NCBI GenBank assembly: GCA_017305935.1
Contig: JAFKJU010000038.1
Span: forward strand, 1-52,543
Length of the DNA: 52,543 nt
From: Hyphomicrobiales bacterium
Lineage (GTDB): Bacteria; Pseudomonadota; Alphaproteobacteria; Rhizobiales; Rhizobiaceae
Direction of reading: 5' to 3'
In this document: positions 16,066 to 24,718 of the stretch, in pieces
Numbering within the stretch: the stretch's first letter is position 1
Layout: each line of letters opens with the position of its first letter
Notes under the pieces: generated by a model
What the model was told of the DNA's origin: nothing
The model's input: the letters and a program-made list of their open reading frames with translations, nothing else
Databases searched by the model: none
Position numbers and translations under genes: made by a program

Positions 16066-18027
16066 TCAGGCCTTGCGGCGATCCGCAAGAAACATTGGTC
16101 CGCCCCTGTGAGCCGGAAAACCGTAGCCGTTGATCATCACCAGGTCGATATCGCCGGTGCTGCGGGCGATGCCCTCGGCGATCAGGGCACAGCCTTCGTC
16201 GGCCATAGCTTCGAGGATCCGGCTCACGATCTCGGTGTCGGCGATTTCCCGCGTGAGGATTCCCTTGGCGGCGCGGCTATCGCGGATCATGGTTTCGACT
16301 TCCGGGTCGACCTGCTTGCGGCCCTCGTTGTAGCGATACCAGCCAAGGCCGGATTTCTGGCCGAAGCGGCCGGCTTCGCAGAGCCGGTCGGCGATATCGA
16401 CATAGCGCGCGGCCGGATCGCGGGTGGCGGCCTGCCGCTTGCGGCGCGCCCAGGCGATTTCGAGGCCGGCGAGATCGAAGACCGCGAACGGCCCCATGGC
16501 CATGCCGAAACCTTCCATCGCGCGATCGACATCCTGCGGCAGCGCGCCATCCTCGATCAGGAATTCGGCCTCGCGGCGATAGCGGGAAAAGATACGGTTG
16601 CCGATGAAGCCTTCGCAGACGCCGCAGACGATCGGCAGCTTGCCGAGGCGCTTGGCGACGGCAAGCCCGGTGGCGAGTACGTCAGGCGCTGTCGCAGCGC
16701 AATCGACCACCTCGACCAGCCGCATGATGTTCGCCGGGGAGAAGAAATGCAGGCCGAGGACGCGGGACGGATGCGCGGTCGCGGCGGCGATGGTATCGGG
16801 ATCGAGATAGCTGGTGTTGGTGGCGAGGATGGCGTCCGGGCGGACGATGCCGTCCAGTGTCCTGAACAGCGCGGTCTTGACGTCGAGATCGTCGAACACG
16901 GCTTCGATGACCAGATCGGCCCCGGCCAGCGCCGTGGGCGTACCCGCGACCGTTAGCCGGCTCACGGCCTGCGCATGGGCGGATGGCGTCATGCGGCCGG
17001 AGGCGAGATTGCGGTCGAGAAGGCCGGTGATGCGTTTCCGGCCCTTTTCGGCGGCTTCGTCCGTCTGCTCGATGCCGATCACGGTGTAGCCGGCGGTCAG
17101 GGCGGCGACGGCGATACCGGAGCCCATCAGGCCGGTTCCGACGATGCCAATGGTGTTGACGGCGCGAGGTTGGATGCCTTCCAGGGCTGGGATTTTTGCG
17201 GCGTCGCGTTCGGCGAAAAAGACGTGGCGCAAGGCGGCCGCCTGTTCGGAATCGCGAAGCCGCAAAAAGGTTTCGCGCTCATCGGCGAGGCCTTCGGCAA
17301 GCGTTCGTTCGGCTGTCTGGCGAACGAGGCGGGCGGCCTCGGCCGGCGCGGTCTGGCCACGGCTGCGGGCGAGGAGTTTGCTGGCGATGCCATCGAGATC
17401 GTCAACGGCCGGCGGCACGGGTAACTGGCCGGTGCGGCGCAGCGGGGTGCCGGCCAAGCGTTTTGCGGCGGTGATGGCATCCGCGACCAGAGTTTCCGAG
17501 ACGGCGTCGATCGTGCCATTGGCTTGTGCGGCGGCGGCATCGACCGGCTTGCCGGTAACGATCATGTCCAGCGCGGCGGCGAGACCGATCAGGCGCGGCA
17601 GGCGCTGGGTGCCGCCGGCGCCGGGCACGAGGCCAAGCTTGACTTCCGGCAGGCCGAGTTTCGCGCCGGCGGCGGCGACGCGATAATGGCAGGCGAGCGC
17701 CACTTCCAGCCCGCCGCCCAAGGCCGCGCCATTGATGGCGGCGACAACGGGTTTTTCGAAGGCTTCGATGGCGTCGATGACGGTCGGCAGCAGCGGCTCG
17801 GCCGGCGGCTTGCCGAATTCCTTGATGTCGGCGCCGCCGATGAAAGTTTTTCCTGCCCCGGTGATGACCATGCCGGCAATTGCCGGATCGTCCTTGGCAA
17901 AAACGAGTGCTGCCATCAGGCCGGCGCGGACATCCTGCGACAGGGCGTTGACCGGTGGATTGTCGATGGTGACCACCAGAACGCCGTCATCGGCCAGGCC
18001 GCTGACATGGGTTGAAAAACGCTGCAT
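16066..18027 (-). CDS. FadJ-like enoyl-CoA hydratase/3-hydroxyacyl-CoA dehydrogenase
   Basis: A 653-residue two-domain beta-oxidation enzyme. The N-terminal crotonase domain (~1-190) keeps both catalytic acids (GGGLEVALAC and LPEVKLG). The NAD-binding hydroxyacyl-CoA dehydrogenase domain starts at GTGLMGSGIA (~300), with catalytic His in LGLHFFSPANIM. The C terminus stops at GGPMFLADRRKA, some 40 residues short of most relatives, which continue after GGPMF-AD. The last dehydrogenase helices are therefore missing or altered. It is the final gene of the aromatic-CoA operon and would hydrate and oxidise the ring-opened acyl-CoA. ATG at 18027 has a purine-rich CCCGGAGGCC stretch upstream. Confidence 0.92.
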   Translation of the reverse strand: MQRFSTHVSGLADDGVLVVTIDNPPVNALSQDVRAGLMAALVFAKDDPAIAGMVITGAGKTFIGGADIKEFGKPPAEPLLPTVIDAIEAFEKPVVAAINGAALGGGLEVALACHYRVAAAGAKLGLPEVKLGLVPGAGGTQRLPRLIGLAAALDMIVTGKPVDAAAAQANGTIDAVSETLVADAITAAKRLAGTPLRRTGQLPVPPAVDDLDGIASKLLARSRGQTAPAEAARLVRQTAERTLAEGLADERETFLRLRDSEQAAALRHVFFAERDAAKIPALEGIQPRAVNTIGIVGTGLMGSGIAVAALTAGYTVIGIEQTDEAAEKGRKRITGLLDRNLASGRMTPSAHAQAVSRLTVAGTPTALAGADLVIEAVFDDLDVKTALFRTLDGIVRPDAILATNTSYLDPDTIAAATAHPSRVLGLHFFSPANIMRLVEVVDCAATAPDVLATGLAVAKRLGKLPIVCGVCEGFIGNRIFSRYRREAEFLIEDGALPQDVDRAMEGFGMAMGPFAVFDLAGLEIAWARRKRQAATRDPAARYVDIADRLCEAGRFGQKSGLGWYRYNEGRKQVDPEVETMIRDSRAAKGILTREIADTEIVSRILEAMADEGCALIAEGIARSTGDIDLVMINGYGFPAHRGGPMFLADRRKA

Positions 18028-18057
18028 GATGGCCTCCGGGATGCGTCAGACAGGAAA

Positions 18058-18099
18058 GCAATTCCGGAAACAGCGTGAGCGCGGTTTTGCCGGAATTGC
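18058..18099. repeat. Dispersed palindromic repeat, copy B
   Basis: Perfect 10-bp arms GCAATTCCGG (18058-18067) and CCGGAATTGC (18090-18099) enclose a core containing GCGCGGTTTTG. It lies in the 85-bp gap between the RidA-like gene and the FadJ-like gene. Confidence 0.8.
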
Positions 18100-18112
18100 A
18101 ACAGACAAAAAA

Positions 18113-18508
18113 TCAATCGGGGATGACGGCGATGGCCTGGATCTCGATCTTGGCGCGTTCCTCGACCAGCGCCACCACCTGCATGGCGGCCATGGCCGGG
18201 AAATTCTTGCCCATGACTTCGCGATAGGCCGCGCCCAGTCCCTTGAGGTTGGCGAGGTACTCGGCGCGGTCGGTAAAGTACCAGGTCATGGTGGTGACGT
18301 GTTCCGGCCCCGCGCCGGCCTCGGCCAGAACGGCGACGATGTTTTTCAGCGTCTGGCGCACCTGCTCGACGAAATCGTCGGACTCGAACTGGCACTCAGC
18401 ATTCCAGCCGATCTGCCCGCCGACGTAAACGGTGCGCCCTTGCGCCAGAATGCCGTTGGAATAACCAAGCGGCTTGGCCCAGCCTTCGGGTTGCAGGATT
18501 GTGTGCAT
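18113..18508 (-). CDS. RidA/YjgF-family protein lacking the catalytic arginine
   Basis: A 131-residue small protein of the Rid family, which forms trimers and hydrolyses enamine or imine intermediates. The fold is recognisable from TVYVGGQIGW, VEQVRQTLKNIVAVL and the C-terminal KIEIQAIAVIP. The arginine equivalent to Arg105 of E. coli RidA is Leu114 here (VVALVEERAK), so it belongs with the non-RidA subfamilies of unknown or pathway-specific function. ATG at 18508 has GGAGAG upstream. Its place in a 2-aminobenzoyl-CoA-type operon, where the monooxygenase/reductase product is an enamine, suggests a deamination or tautomer role; this is inference. Confidence 0.88.
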   Translation of the reverse strand: MHTILQPEGWAKPLGYSNGILAQGRTVYVGGQIGWNAECQFESDDFVEQVRQTLKNIVAVLAEAGAGPEHVTTMTWYFTDRAEYLANLKGLGAAYREVMGKNFPAMAAMQVVALVEERAKIEIQAIAVIPD

Positions 18509-18552
18509 CGATTCTCTCCGGTCAAATGGACTGGTCAAAGGAGAGCCGGCGG

Positions 18553-19752
18553 TCATGACCGCGGCTCGGCTTTCAGCAATTCGCGGGCGACGATCAGTTT
18601 TTGCACCTCGGTCGCCCCTTCATAGATGCGCAACGCGCGGATCTCGCGGTACAGCTTTTCGACGATCTCGCCGCTGCGCACGCCGCGGCCACCGAACATC
18701 TGCACGGCGCGGTCGATCACGCCTTGCGCGGTTTCAGTGGCGGTCATCTTGGCCATAGCCGCCTCCATGGTGGTCGGCAGGCCCTGCACGTCGCGACGCC
18801 AGGCGGCGCGATAGGTCAGCAGGGCGGCGGCATCGATGCCCGTCGCCATGTCGCCGAGGCCGGCCTGCGTCAGTTGCAGATCGGCCAGCTTGGCTCCAAA
18901 CATCGGACGAGCCTTTGCGTGCGCAACGGCTTCATCCAAGGCGCGGCGTGCAAAGCCGAGGGCGGCGGCGGCCACTGAGGCTCGAAAAATGTCGAGCGTG
19001 CGCATGGCGATCTTGAAACCTTCGCCGGGCGCGCCCAGCCGGCGCGCGGCGGGAATGCGGCAGGCGTCGAAGCGGATGGTCGCCAGCGGATGCGGGGCGA
19101 TCACATCGATGCGCTCGGATATGGAAAAGCCGGGATCGTCGGCAAAGACGACGAAGGCGGAAATGCCGCGCGTGCCGGGCGCCTCGCCGGTGCGGGCAAA
19201 GACGGTGTAGACGTCGGCGATACCGCCATTGGAAATCCAGGTCTTTTCGCCGTCGAGAATGTAAGCGTCGCCCTCGGCGCGGGCGGCGCAGGCCATGGCC
19301 GCGACATCCGAGCCGGCTTCCTTTTCCGACAGCGCGAAGGCGGAGAGCCATTGCCCGCTCGTCACCTTGAGCAGCACGGCGTCCTTCAGTTCCGGCGTGC
19401 CGGAGAGGCCGATGGCGCCGGTGCCCAGTCCCTGCATGGCGAAGGCGAAATCGGCGAGGCCGTCATGCCAGGCGAGCGTTTCGCGAGCAAGGCAGACGCG
19501 GCGGGAATCGATGGCGCTGCGGCCGGCATCCCCGGTCGCTGCGGCCAGCAGGCCGGCTTCCCCGAGCAGCGCAACCAGCTTGCGGCAGGCGGCATCCGTA
19601 TCGGCATGATCGACCGAGGCGAGCACGCCGGAACCGGCGAAGGCATCGAGCCGCTCCACGAAATCGCGATGCTCCGGCCCGAAGAAGGGCCAGTCGAGAT
19701 GCTCGCGCGTCGGGCCGGCCAGGGAAAAGGGAAGAGAGGAGGGCGCGGCCAT
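18553..19752 (-). CDS. Acyl-CoA dehydrogenase
   Basis: A 399-residue flavoprotein with the usual N-terminal helices, central beta domain ([22 protein letters not shown]) and C-terminal helical domain (QMFGGRGV). The catalytic base is the Glu in [11 protein letters not shown], the position used by short-chain and isovaleryl types. It would introduce the alpha-beta double bond into a CoA thioester after ring reduction or opening. ATG at 19752; its start lies 4 bp after the stop of the upstream crotonase gene. A role in the aromatic-CoA pathway rather than general fatty-acid oxidation is inferred from the operon. Confidence 0.93.
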   Translation of the reverse strand: MAAPSSLPFSLAGPTREHLDWPFFGPEHRDFVERLDAFAGSGVLASVDHADTDAACRKLVALLGEAGLLAAATGDAGRSAIDSRRVCLARETLAWHDGLADFAFAMQGLGTGAIGLSGTPELKDAVLLKVTSGQWLSAFALSEKEAGSDVAAMACAARAEGDAYILDGEKTWISNGGIADVYTVFARTGEAPGTRGISAFVVFADDPGFSISERIDVIAPHPLATIRFDACRIPAARRLGAPGEGFKIAMRTLDIFRASVAAAALGFARRALDEAVAHAKARPMFGAKLADLQLTQAGLGDMATGIDAAALLTYRAAWRRDVQGLPTTMEAAMAKMTATETAQGVIDRAVQMFGGRGVRSGEIVEKLYREIRALRIYEGATEVQKLIVARELLKAEPRS

Positions 19753-19756
19753 GGTC

Positions 19757-20599
19757 TCAATTGCCCTCGAAGGCGGGTTTGCGCTTGGCGGCGAAGGCCT
19801 CGAAAGCGCGGCGGAAATCCTGCGTCGCCATGCAGATCGCCTGCGCCTGTGCCTCGGATTCGACCATTTCGTCGATGCCCATCGCCCATTCCTGGTTGAA
19901 CATCGTCTTGGTGATGCCATGGGCGAACCACGGGCCGTCGGCCAGCGACTGCGCCAGCTTTTCCGCTTCCGCGTCCAGCGCGTCGGCTGCATGCAGGGCG
20001 TTATAAAAACCCCAGGCATGGCCCTCGGCGGCGCTCATCGAGCGGCCGGTGTACAAAAGCTCGGCGGCGCGGCCCTGGCCGATGATGCGCGGCAGGATGC
20101 CGCAAGCGCCCATGTCGGCGCCGGCGAGGCCGACGCGGGTAAAGAGGAAGGCGGTCTTGGCTTCCGGCGTCGCAAGGCGTAGATCCGAGGCCATCGACAG
20201 GATGGCGCCGGCGCCTGCGCAGATGCCGTCGACGGCGGCGATGATCGGCTGCGGGCATTTGCGCATCGCCTTGACGACATCGCCGGTCATGCGGGTGAAG
20301 GCCAGCAGGTCGGGCATCGTCATCCGGGTCAGCGGCTCGATGATTTCGAAGACGTCGCCGCCGGAGGAAAAGTTGCCGCCGGCGCCCTTCAGCACGATGG
20401 CGCGGACATCCGAGGCATAGGCGAGATCGCGGAACAGGTCGCGCAGCTCGGCATAGCTGTCGAAGGTCAGCGGGTTCTTGCGCTCCGGCCGGTTGAGCGT
20501 CAGCGTCGCGACGCGGCCGTCCTCGCTGACCGACCAGAGGAAATGCTTCGCCTGGTAATCGCGAAATTCGCGCTTCATCTGTGTCATCGCATCGCTCAT
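19757..20599 (-). CDS. Crotonase-family enoyl-CoA hydratase-like protein
   Basis: A 280-residue crotonase-fold enzyme with the oxyanion-hole blocks [11 protein letters not shown] and [17 protein letters not shown]. Of the two hydratase glutamates, the one matching Glu164 of the rat enzyme is kept (AAELLYTG). The one matching Glu144 is replaced ([13 protein letters not shown] instead of the usual PE-containing segment). It may therefore be an isomerase, a C-C hydrolase or a hydratase with another acid such as the Asp of GADMG. ATG at 20599 has AAGGA 9 nt upstream. It lies between a cupin gene (separated by a 140-bp repeat) and the acyl-CoA dehydrogenase. A ring-opening or double-bond-shifting step is possible. 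Confidence 0.9.
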   Translation of the reverse strand: MSDAMTQMKREFRDYQAKHFLWSVSEDGRVATLTLNRPERKNPLTFDSYAELRDLFRDLAYASDVRAIVLKGAGGNFSSGGDVFEIIEPLTRMTMPDLLAFTRMTGDVVKAMRKCPQPIIAAVDGICAGAGAILSMASDLRLATPEAKTAFLFTRVGLAGADMGACGILPRIIGQGRAAELLYTGRSMSAAEGHAWGFYNALHAADALDAEAEKLAQSLADGPWFAHGITKTMFNQEWAMGIDEMVESEAQAQAICMATQDFRRAFEAFAAKRKPAFEGN

Positions 20600-20638
20600 C
20601 GTCGTCGTCCTTTTCGTGTGCGTTCGTGCCTTTCGGCT

Positions 20639-20778
20639 GCCCCTCATCCGGCCTGCCGGCCACCTTCTCCCCGCCTTGCGGGGCGAAGGGGATAGGCCGC
20701 GCCGGCTTCCCCAACCAAGGCCGTTCGTGGGCCAAGTCCCCTCTCCCCGTTTGCGGGGAGAGGGCTAGGGTGAAGGGC
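20639..20778. repeat. RIME-like composite palindromic repeat
   Basis: About 140 bp with inverted ends (GCCCCTCA at 20639 and TGAAGGGC at 20771-20778) and two internal palindromes: CTTCTCCCCG-CCTTG-CGGGGCGAAG and CCCCTCTCCCCG-TTTG-CGGGGAGAGGG. This layout and sequence are those of the mosaic intergenic elements found in many copies in rhizobial chromosomes (recognised from memory, not searched). It lies inside the catabolic operon, between the cupin and crotonase genes, and its hairpins could act as an mRNA processing point. Confidence 0.8.
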
Positions 20779-20788
20779 TTAAATCAAA

Positions 20789-21235
20789 TCAATCATTCGC
20801 TTCCGGCGGCAGGAAATCGACGTCGTGTTCGGCCGAGAGCCGGACGATCTCGCCGATATCGCTCTTGTCGTGAAGCTGCTTGAACAGGTCTTCGAGCTTG
20901 CCCGCCGGCGAGACCCAGAACAGGGCGCGGCAGGGCGTTTCGGACTTGTTGAAATAACCATGCGGAATGCCGCGCGGCATGCGCACGAGATCGCCGGCCT
21001 TCGCCTTGAACCATTTGCCGTCGAGCTTCAGGTCCAGCTCGCCCTCCTGCACCAGGATGAATTCGTCCTGGGTCGGGTGGATATGCACCGGCACGAACTG
21101 GCCGGGCGCGCTGTTGGTCTCGAAGGCGAAGCTGTCTTCGCTGACGGCCTTCGGAAAATAGACCTGGCCGAGAATATTCCATTGCGTGCCGTTATAGCCG
21201 GCGCCGTTTGCGGTAATGCCTTTTTCCAATGCCAT
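20789..21235 (-). CDS. Small single-domain cupin protein
   Basis: A 148-residue cupin with a full metal site: His51 and His53 (PVHIHP), Glu58 (QDEF) and His92 (GIPHGYF), the three-His-one-Glu set. Such proteins are dioxygenases, isomerases or non-catalytic sensors. ATG at 21235 has GGGAGG 5 nt upstream. It lies between an SDR gene and a crotonase in the aromatic-CoA operon. The family is seen with aromatic and phenylpropanoid degradation genes, but no specific reaction can be assigned. A ring-cleaving or diketone-cleaving dioxygenase is one option. Confidence 0.88.
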   Translation of the reverse strand: MALEKGITANGAGYNGTQWNILGQVYFPKAVSEDSFAFETNSAPGQFVPVHIHPTQDEFILVQEGELDLKLDGKWFKAKAGDLVRMPRGIPHGYFNKSETPCRALFWVSPAGKLEDLFKQLHDKSDIGEIVRLSAEHDVDFLPPEAND

Positions 21236-21278
21236 GCTCGCCTCCCGGTTTGAATGTTCCTGATGATTCACTGACGGT

Positions 21279-22067
21279 TCAGCCCGCCATGACTTCCCCG
21301 CCGGCCACGGCAATTGCCTGGCCGGTGATCGATGCAGCACCGGGCGAGGCGAGCCAGAGGACGGTCGAGGCGACCTCCCGCGGCTGGATCAACCGCCCCT
21401 GCGGATTGGATTTTGTGAATTCGGCGAGCGCCGCCTCGCGCGTGCGGCCGGTCTTTTCGGCAATCGCCGCAATCGAGCGCTCGATGATCGGCGTATCGGT
21501 AAAGCCCGGGCAGACGGCGTTGACGGTCACGCCCTTCTTTGCCAGTTCCAGCGCCAGGGCCCGCGTCAGCCCGACGACGCCATGCTTGGCGGCGCAATAG
21601 GCCGAGACATAGGCGTAACCGATCAGCCCCGCCGTCGAGGCGATGTTGATAACGCGCGCGCCCTCGCCATGCGCCTTGAGATCGGGCAGGACTGCCTGTG
21701 TCACGTGAAACACGCCGGTCAAATCGGTGCCGATCACATGGCCCCACATGTCCAGGCTGGTCTTTTCGAAAGGCGCGCTCGGCGCTTCGCCGGCATTGTT
21801 GACGAGGATCGACACCGGGCCGAAGACGGCGCGGGCGGCATCGAGGCCGCGGGCGATGGCGGCGGGATCGGTGACGTCGAAACCATCGGCGACGAAGGCA
21901 TTTTCGCCCAGTTCCGCCGCCAGCGCCTCCAGCGGCGCGCGCCGCCGGCCGGCGAGCGTCACCCGCGCACCCTCCGCCGCAAGCGCCCGGGCGATGGCGG
22001 TGCCGATGCCGGAGCCGGCGCCGGTCACCAGCGCGTGTCGTCCGTCGAGTGTGCCGCTGCCGCTCAT
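21279..22067 (-). CDS. Short-chain dehydrogenase/reductase
   Basis: A 262-residue classical SDR. The NAD(P) motif is TGAGSGIG (15-22), NNAG is at 90-93, and the catalytic set is Ser144, Tyr157 and Lys161. The Asn of the classical tetrad is Asp115 (IGTDLTG). The residue after the second beta strand (AGRRR at ~39-43) is basic, which favours NADP(H). ATG at 22067; it starts 9 bp after the monooxygenase stop, so it belongs to the same operon. It probably oxidises or reduces an alicyclic hydroxyacyl-CoA intermediate. Confidence 0.93.
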   Translation of the reverse strand: MSGSGTLDGRHALVTGAGSGIGTAIARALAAEGARVTLAGRRRAPLEALAAELGENAFVADGFDVTDPAAIARGLDAARAVFGPVSILVNNAGEAPSAPFEKTSLDMWGHVIGTDLTGVFHVTQAVLPDLKAHGEGARVINIASTAGLIGYAYVSAYCAAKHGVVGLTRALALELAKKGVTVNAVCPGFTDTPIIERSIAAIAEKTGRTREAALAEFTKSNPQGRLIQPREVASTVLWLASPGAASITGQAIAVAGGEVMAG

Positions 22068-22076
22068 CGCTTTGCC

Positions 22077-24398
22077 TTACTTCGCCGGTGTCGCCGTCGC
22101 CGCGCGGGCGAGGTTGGTTTCGAACTGGTACTTGGCCGATTGGTACTGTTTCGGCCAGGCGATGTTGGTCAGGCCGATCTTCGCCGCCTCATGCAGGATC
22201 CAGGAGGGATCGGCCAGATGCGGGCGGGCGATGGCGCAGAGATCGGCGCGGCCGGCGGAGATGATCGAATTGGCGTGATCGGCCTCGGAGATGGCCCCGA
22301 CCGCAATGGTGGGAATGCCGACCTCGTTGCGGATCTTGTCGGAGAACGGCGTCTGGAACAGGCGGCCATAAACCGGCTTTTCCTCCTTCGACACCTGCCC
22401 CGAGGAGCAGTCGATCAGATCGGCCCCGGCCTCCTTGAACATTTTCGCGAAGATCGCCGCATCGTCAGGCGTATTGCCGGCCCCCTCCACCCAGTCGTGG
22501 CAGGAGAGGCGCACGGAGATCGGCTTGTCCTGCGGCCAGACGGCGCGGACGGCCTTGAAGACTTCCAGCGGGAAGCGGGCGCGGTTTTCATGGCTGCCGC
22601 CGTAGTCGTCGATGCGATGGTTGGTCAGCGGCGACAGGAAGCTGGAGAGCAGGTAGCCATGGGCGCAATGCAGTTCCAGCCAGTCGGCGCCGGTGGTGGC
22701 GGCAAGCTCGGCGGCGCGGACGTGATCGGCCAGAACCCGGTCCATGTCGGCCCGGTCCATCGCCTTCGGCACCTGGCTGTTCTTGAGATAAGGAATGGCC
22801 GAAGCCGAGATCAGCGGCCAGCCGCCCTCTTCCAGCGGCTGGTCGATACCGTCCCAGGCGAGCTTCGTCGCCCCTTTCCGGCCCGCATGGCCGATCTGGA
22901 TGCCGACCCTGGCATGGCTGTTGCCATGCACAAAATCGACGACGCGCCGCCAGGCCGCCGCCTGTTCGTCGTTCCACAAGCCGAGGCAGCCGGGTGTGAT
23001 GCGCGCATCCGGCGAGATGCAGGTCATTTCGGCAAAGACGAGACCGGCGCCGCCCATGGCGCGGGCGCCCAGATGCACCATATGGAAATCGCCGATCAGC
23101 CCGTCCGTCGCCGAATACATCGCCATCGGCGAGACGACAATGCGGTTGGCGAGCGTGACGCCGCGCGCCGTGAACGGCGTGAACATCGGCGGCAACGGTC
23201 GTCCGTCGCCATTCTTAAGGCCGGAATGCTCCGCGAACCAGCGCTCGAAACCTTCGAGCCAGGCCTTGTCGCGCAGGCGCAGGTTTTCATGGCTGATGCG
23301 CTGCGAGCGCGTCAGCATCGAATACATGAACTGTTCCGGCTCCAGCGTATCGGCATAACGTTCACCGACGACCTCGAACCATTCCATGGCGTTGCGCGCC
23401 GCGTTCTGGATGCGGGCGACGTCGACGCGGCGGATGTCCTCATAGGTTTCGAGCACGGCCGGGATCTTGTCCCTGGTATGCCCATGAACCTGGAACTGTC
23501 GCGTCAGCTCGATGGCGTCGTCGATGGCGAGCTTGGTGCCGGAACCGATGGCGAAATGGGCGGTATGGGCGGCGTCGCCCATCAGCACCACATGCGACTG
23601 GCCGTTGAAATGACTCCATTTGCCGCAGATCAGCCGGTTGAAATTCAGCCAGGCCGAGCCGCGCAAATGGCGGGCATTGGTCATCAGCTCGGCGCCCTCA
23701 AGCACCTCCGAGAACAGATCCTGGCAGAAATCGATCGAGGTCTGCTGGTCCATCTCGCCGAGGCCGTGCTTTTCATAGGCCTCCTCGGTGGTCTCGACGA
23801 TGAAGGTCGAGGTCTGGTCGTCGAACTTGTAGATATGCGCCTGGAACCAGCCATGCTGCGTCTTGCGGAAATCGAAGGTGAAGGCGTCGAACAGCTTGTG
23901 GGTGCCGAGCCAGATATAGCGGTTCGGACGAACCACGAGGTCGGGCTGGAACACGTCCGGATAACGGTTGCGGATCTTCGAGTTGAAGCCATCGGAGGCG
24001 ATGATCAGGTCCGCATCGGGATAATCGAGATCGGAATCGACGTCGGTCTCGAACACCAGCTCGACACCGAGCGCCTCGCAGCGGCGCTGCAGGATGTTAA
24101 GCAGCTTCTTGCGGCCGATGCCGACAAAGCCGTGGCCGGTGGTGCGCTGGCGCGTGCCCTTGAACAGGACTTCGATATCGTCCCAGTGGTTGAAGGCGTC
24201 CTCGATTTCGGCCGCACTTTCCGGATCCCAGGCGCGCATCGCCACCATGGTCGCATCGGAAAACACCACGCCCCAGCCGAAGGTATCGTAGGGGCGGTTG
24301 CGCTCGACGACGGTGATATGGTGGGCGGGGTGCAGCTTCTTCATCAGAAGGGCGAAATAGAGCCCGGCCGGGCCGCCGCCGATGCAGACGATACGCAT
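22077..24398 (-). CDS. Fused FAD monooxygenase/OYE-like reductase (aryl-CoA type)
   Basis: A 773-residue fusion. The N-terminal ~390 residues are a flavin aromatic hydroxylase ([10 protein letters not shown] at ~7; [14 protein letters not shown] near 290). The C-terminal ~370 residues are an old-yellow-enzyme-type FMN domain ([11 protein letters not shown] near 415; [28 protein letters not shown]). This is the architecture of 2-aminobenzoyl-CoA monooxygenase/reductase and of proteins called salicylyl-CoA 5-hydroxylase. The former hydroxylates and then reduces anthraniloyl-CoA to a non-aromatic enamine ketone. The beta-oxidation-type neighbours favour the 2-aminobenzoyl-CoA role. ATG at 24398 is chosen for AAGGAG 6 nt upstream. 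It is the first gene of the leftward operon and diverges from iorA. Confidence 0.93.
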   Translation of the reverse strand: MRIVCIGGGPAGLYFALLMKKLHPAHHITVVERNRPYDTFGWGVVFSDATMVAMRAWDPESAAEIEDAFNHWDDIEVLFKGTRQRTTGHGFVGIGRKKLLNILQRRCEALGVELVFETDVDSDLDYPDADLIIASDGFNSKIRNRYPDVFQPDLVVRPNRYIWLGTHKLFDAFTFDFRKTQHGWFQAHIYKFDDQTSTFIVETTEEAYEKHGLGEMDQQTSIDFCQDLFSEVLEGAELMTNARHLRGSAWLNFNRLICGKWSHFNGQSHVVLMGDAAHTAHFAIGSGTKLAIDDAIELTRQFQVHGHTRDKIPAVLETYEDIRRVDVARIQNAARNAMEWFEVVGERYADTLEPEQFMYSMLTRSQRISHENLRLRDKAWLEGFERWFAEHSGLKNGDGRPLPPMFTPFTARGVTLANRIVVSPMAMYSATDGLIGDFHMVHLGARAMGGAGLVFAEMTCISPDARITPGCLGLWNDEQAAAWRRVVDFVHGNSHARVGIQIGHAGRKGATKLAWDGIDQPLEEGGWPLISASAIPYLKNSQVPKAMDRADMDRVLADHVRAAELAATTGADWLELHCAHGYLLSSFLSPLTNHRIDDYGGSHENRARFPLEVFKAVRAVWPQDKPISVRLSCHDWVEGAGNTPDDAAIFAKMFKEAGADLIDCSSGQVSKEEKPVYGRLFQTPFSDKIRNEVGIPTIAVGAISEADHANSIISAGRADLCAIARPHLADPSWILHEAAKIGLTNIAWPKQYQSAKYQFETNLARAATATPAK

Positions 24399-24551
24399 TG
24401 CCATCTCCTTCAAGCGTCACGCGATGCAAGGTTGCGTCGCAATATTTTAAGTTTAAACTATATACGCGCTTCGCTTGTCGTCAAGTCCGAAAGACGGCGT
24501 ACCGTCGCGATGGCAAAAGAAGCAAAGTCCGCCCAAGGCCCAATATGGAAT

Positions 24552-24585
24552 TTCATGCGCAAGCATATATATGCCGCCGCATGAA
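24552..24585. promoter_or_regulatory. 34-bp dyad in the divergent iorA/monooxygenase promoter
   Basis: Outer arms TTCATGCG (24552-24559) and CGCATGAA (24578-24585) are perfect complements. Between them is the perfect 12-bp palindrome GCATATATATGC (24563-24574). In all, 14 of 17 pairs match. It is centred between the two divergent operons of the catabolic island, upstream of the TTGACA promoter of iorA. A regulator site is likely, and the nearby MarR protein is the best candidate binder (inference). The AT-rich palindrome GTTTAAAC at 24451-24458 lies nearer the monooxygenase start. Confidence 0.6.
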
Positions 24586-24629
24586 GCAAGCTGCATCGCC
24601 CCGACGGCCAAAGCCGTATGGAATGCCGA

Positions 24630-24659
24630 TTGACAGGTCACGTCGCCTCAAAATATGAT
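24630..24659 (+). promoter_or_regulatory. Sigma-70-like promoter of iorA-iorB
   Basis: A consensus -35 TTGACA (24630-24635), an 18-bp spacer and TATGAT (24654-24659) place the transcription start near 24666, about 53 nt before the iorA ATG. The short leader can form a stem with arms CGGGCGG and CCGCCCG around 24678-24697. Confidence 0.6.
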
Positions 24660-24718
24660 TTTGCAAATAAATGGGCTCGGGCGGTCATGCCCGCCCGCAC
24701 GATAAGGGAGTTGCCGCC

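Noticed and set aside
24451-24458. GTTTAAAC palindrome as the MarR operator
   Set aside because: It is only 8 bp, with flanks that do not pair well; the 34-bp dyad at 24552-24585 is a stronger candidate. Kept only as a remark.
21582-24584. A very long open frame on the plus strand opposite the SDR and monooxygenase genes
   Set aside because: It is antisense to two clearly recognisable enzymes, has no family resemblance, and its codon pattern is that expected of the opposite strand of high-GC coding DNA. Similar long antisense frames (for example 24638-26596 minus and 49431-51257 minus) were left out for the same reason.
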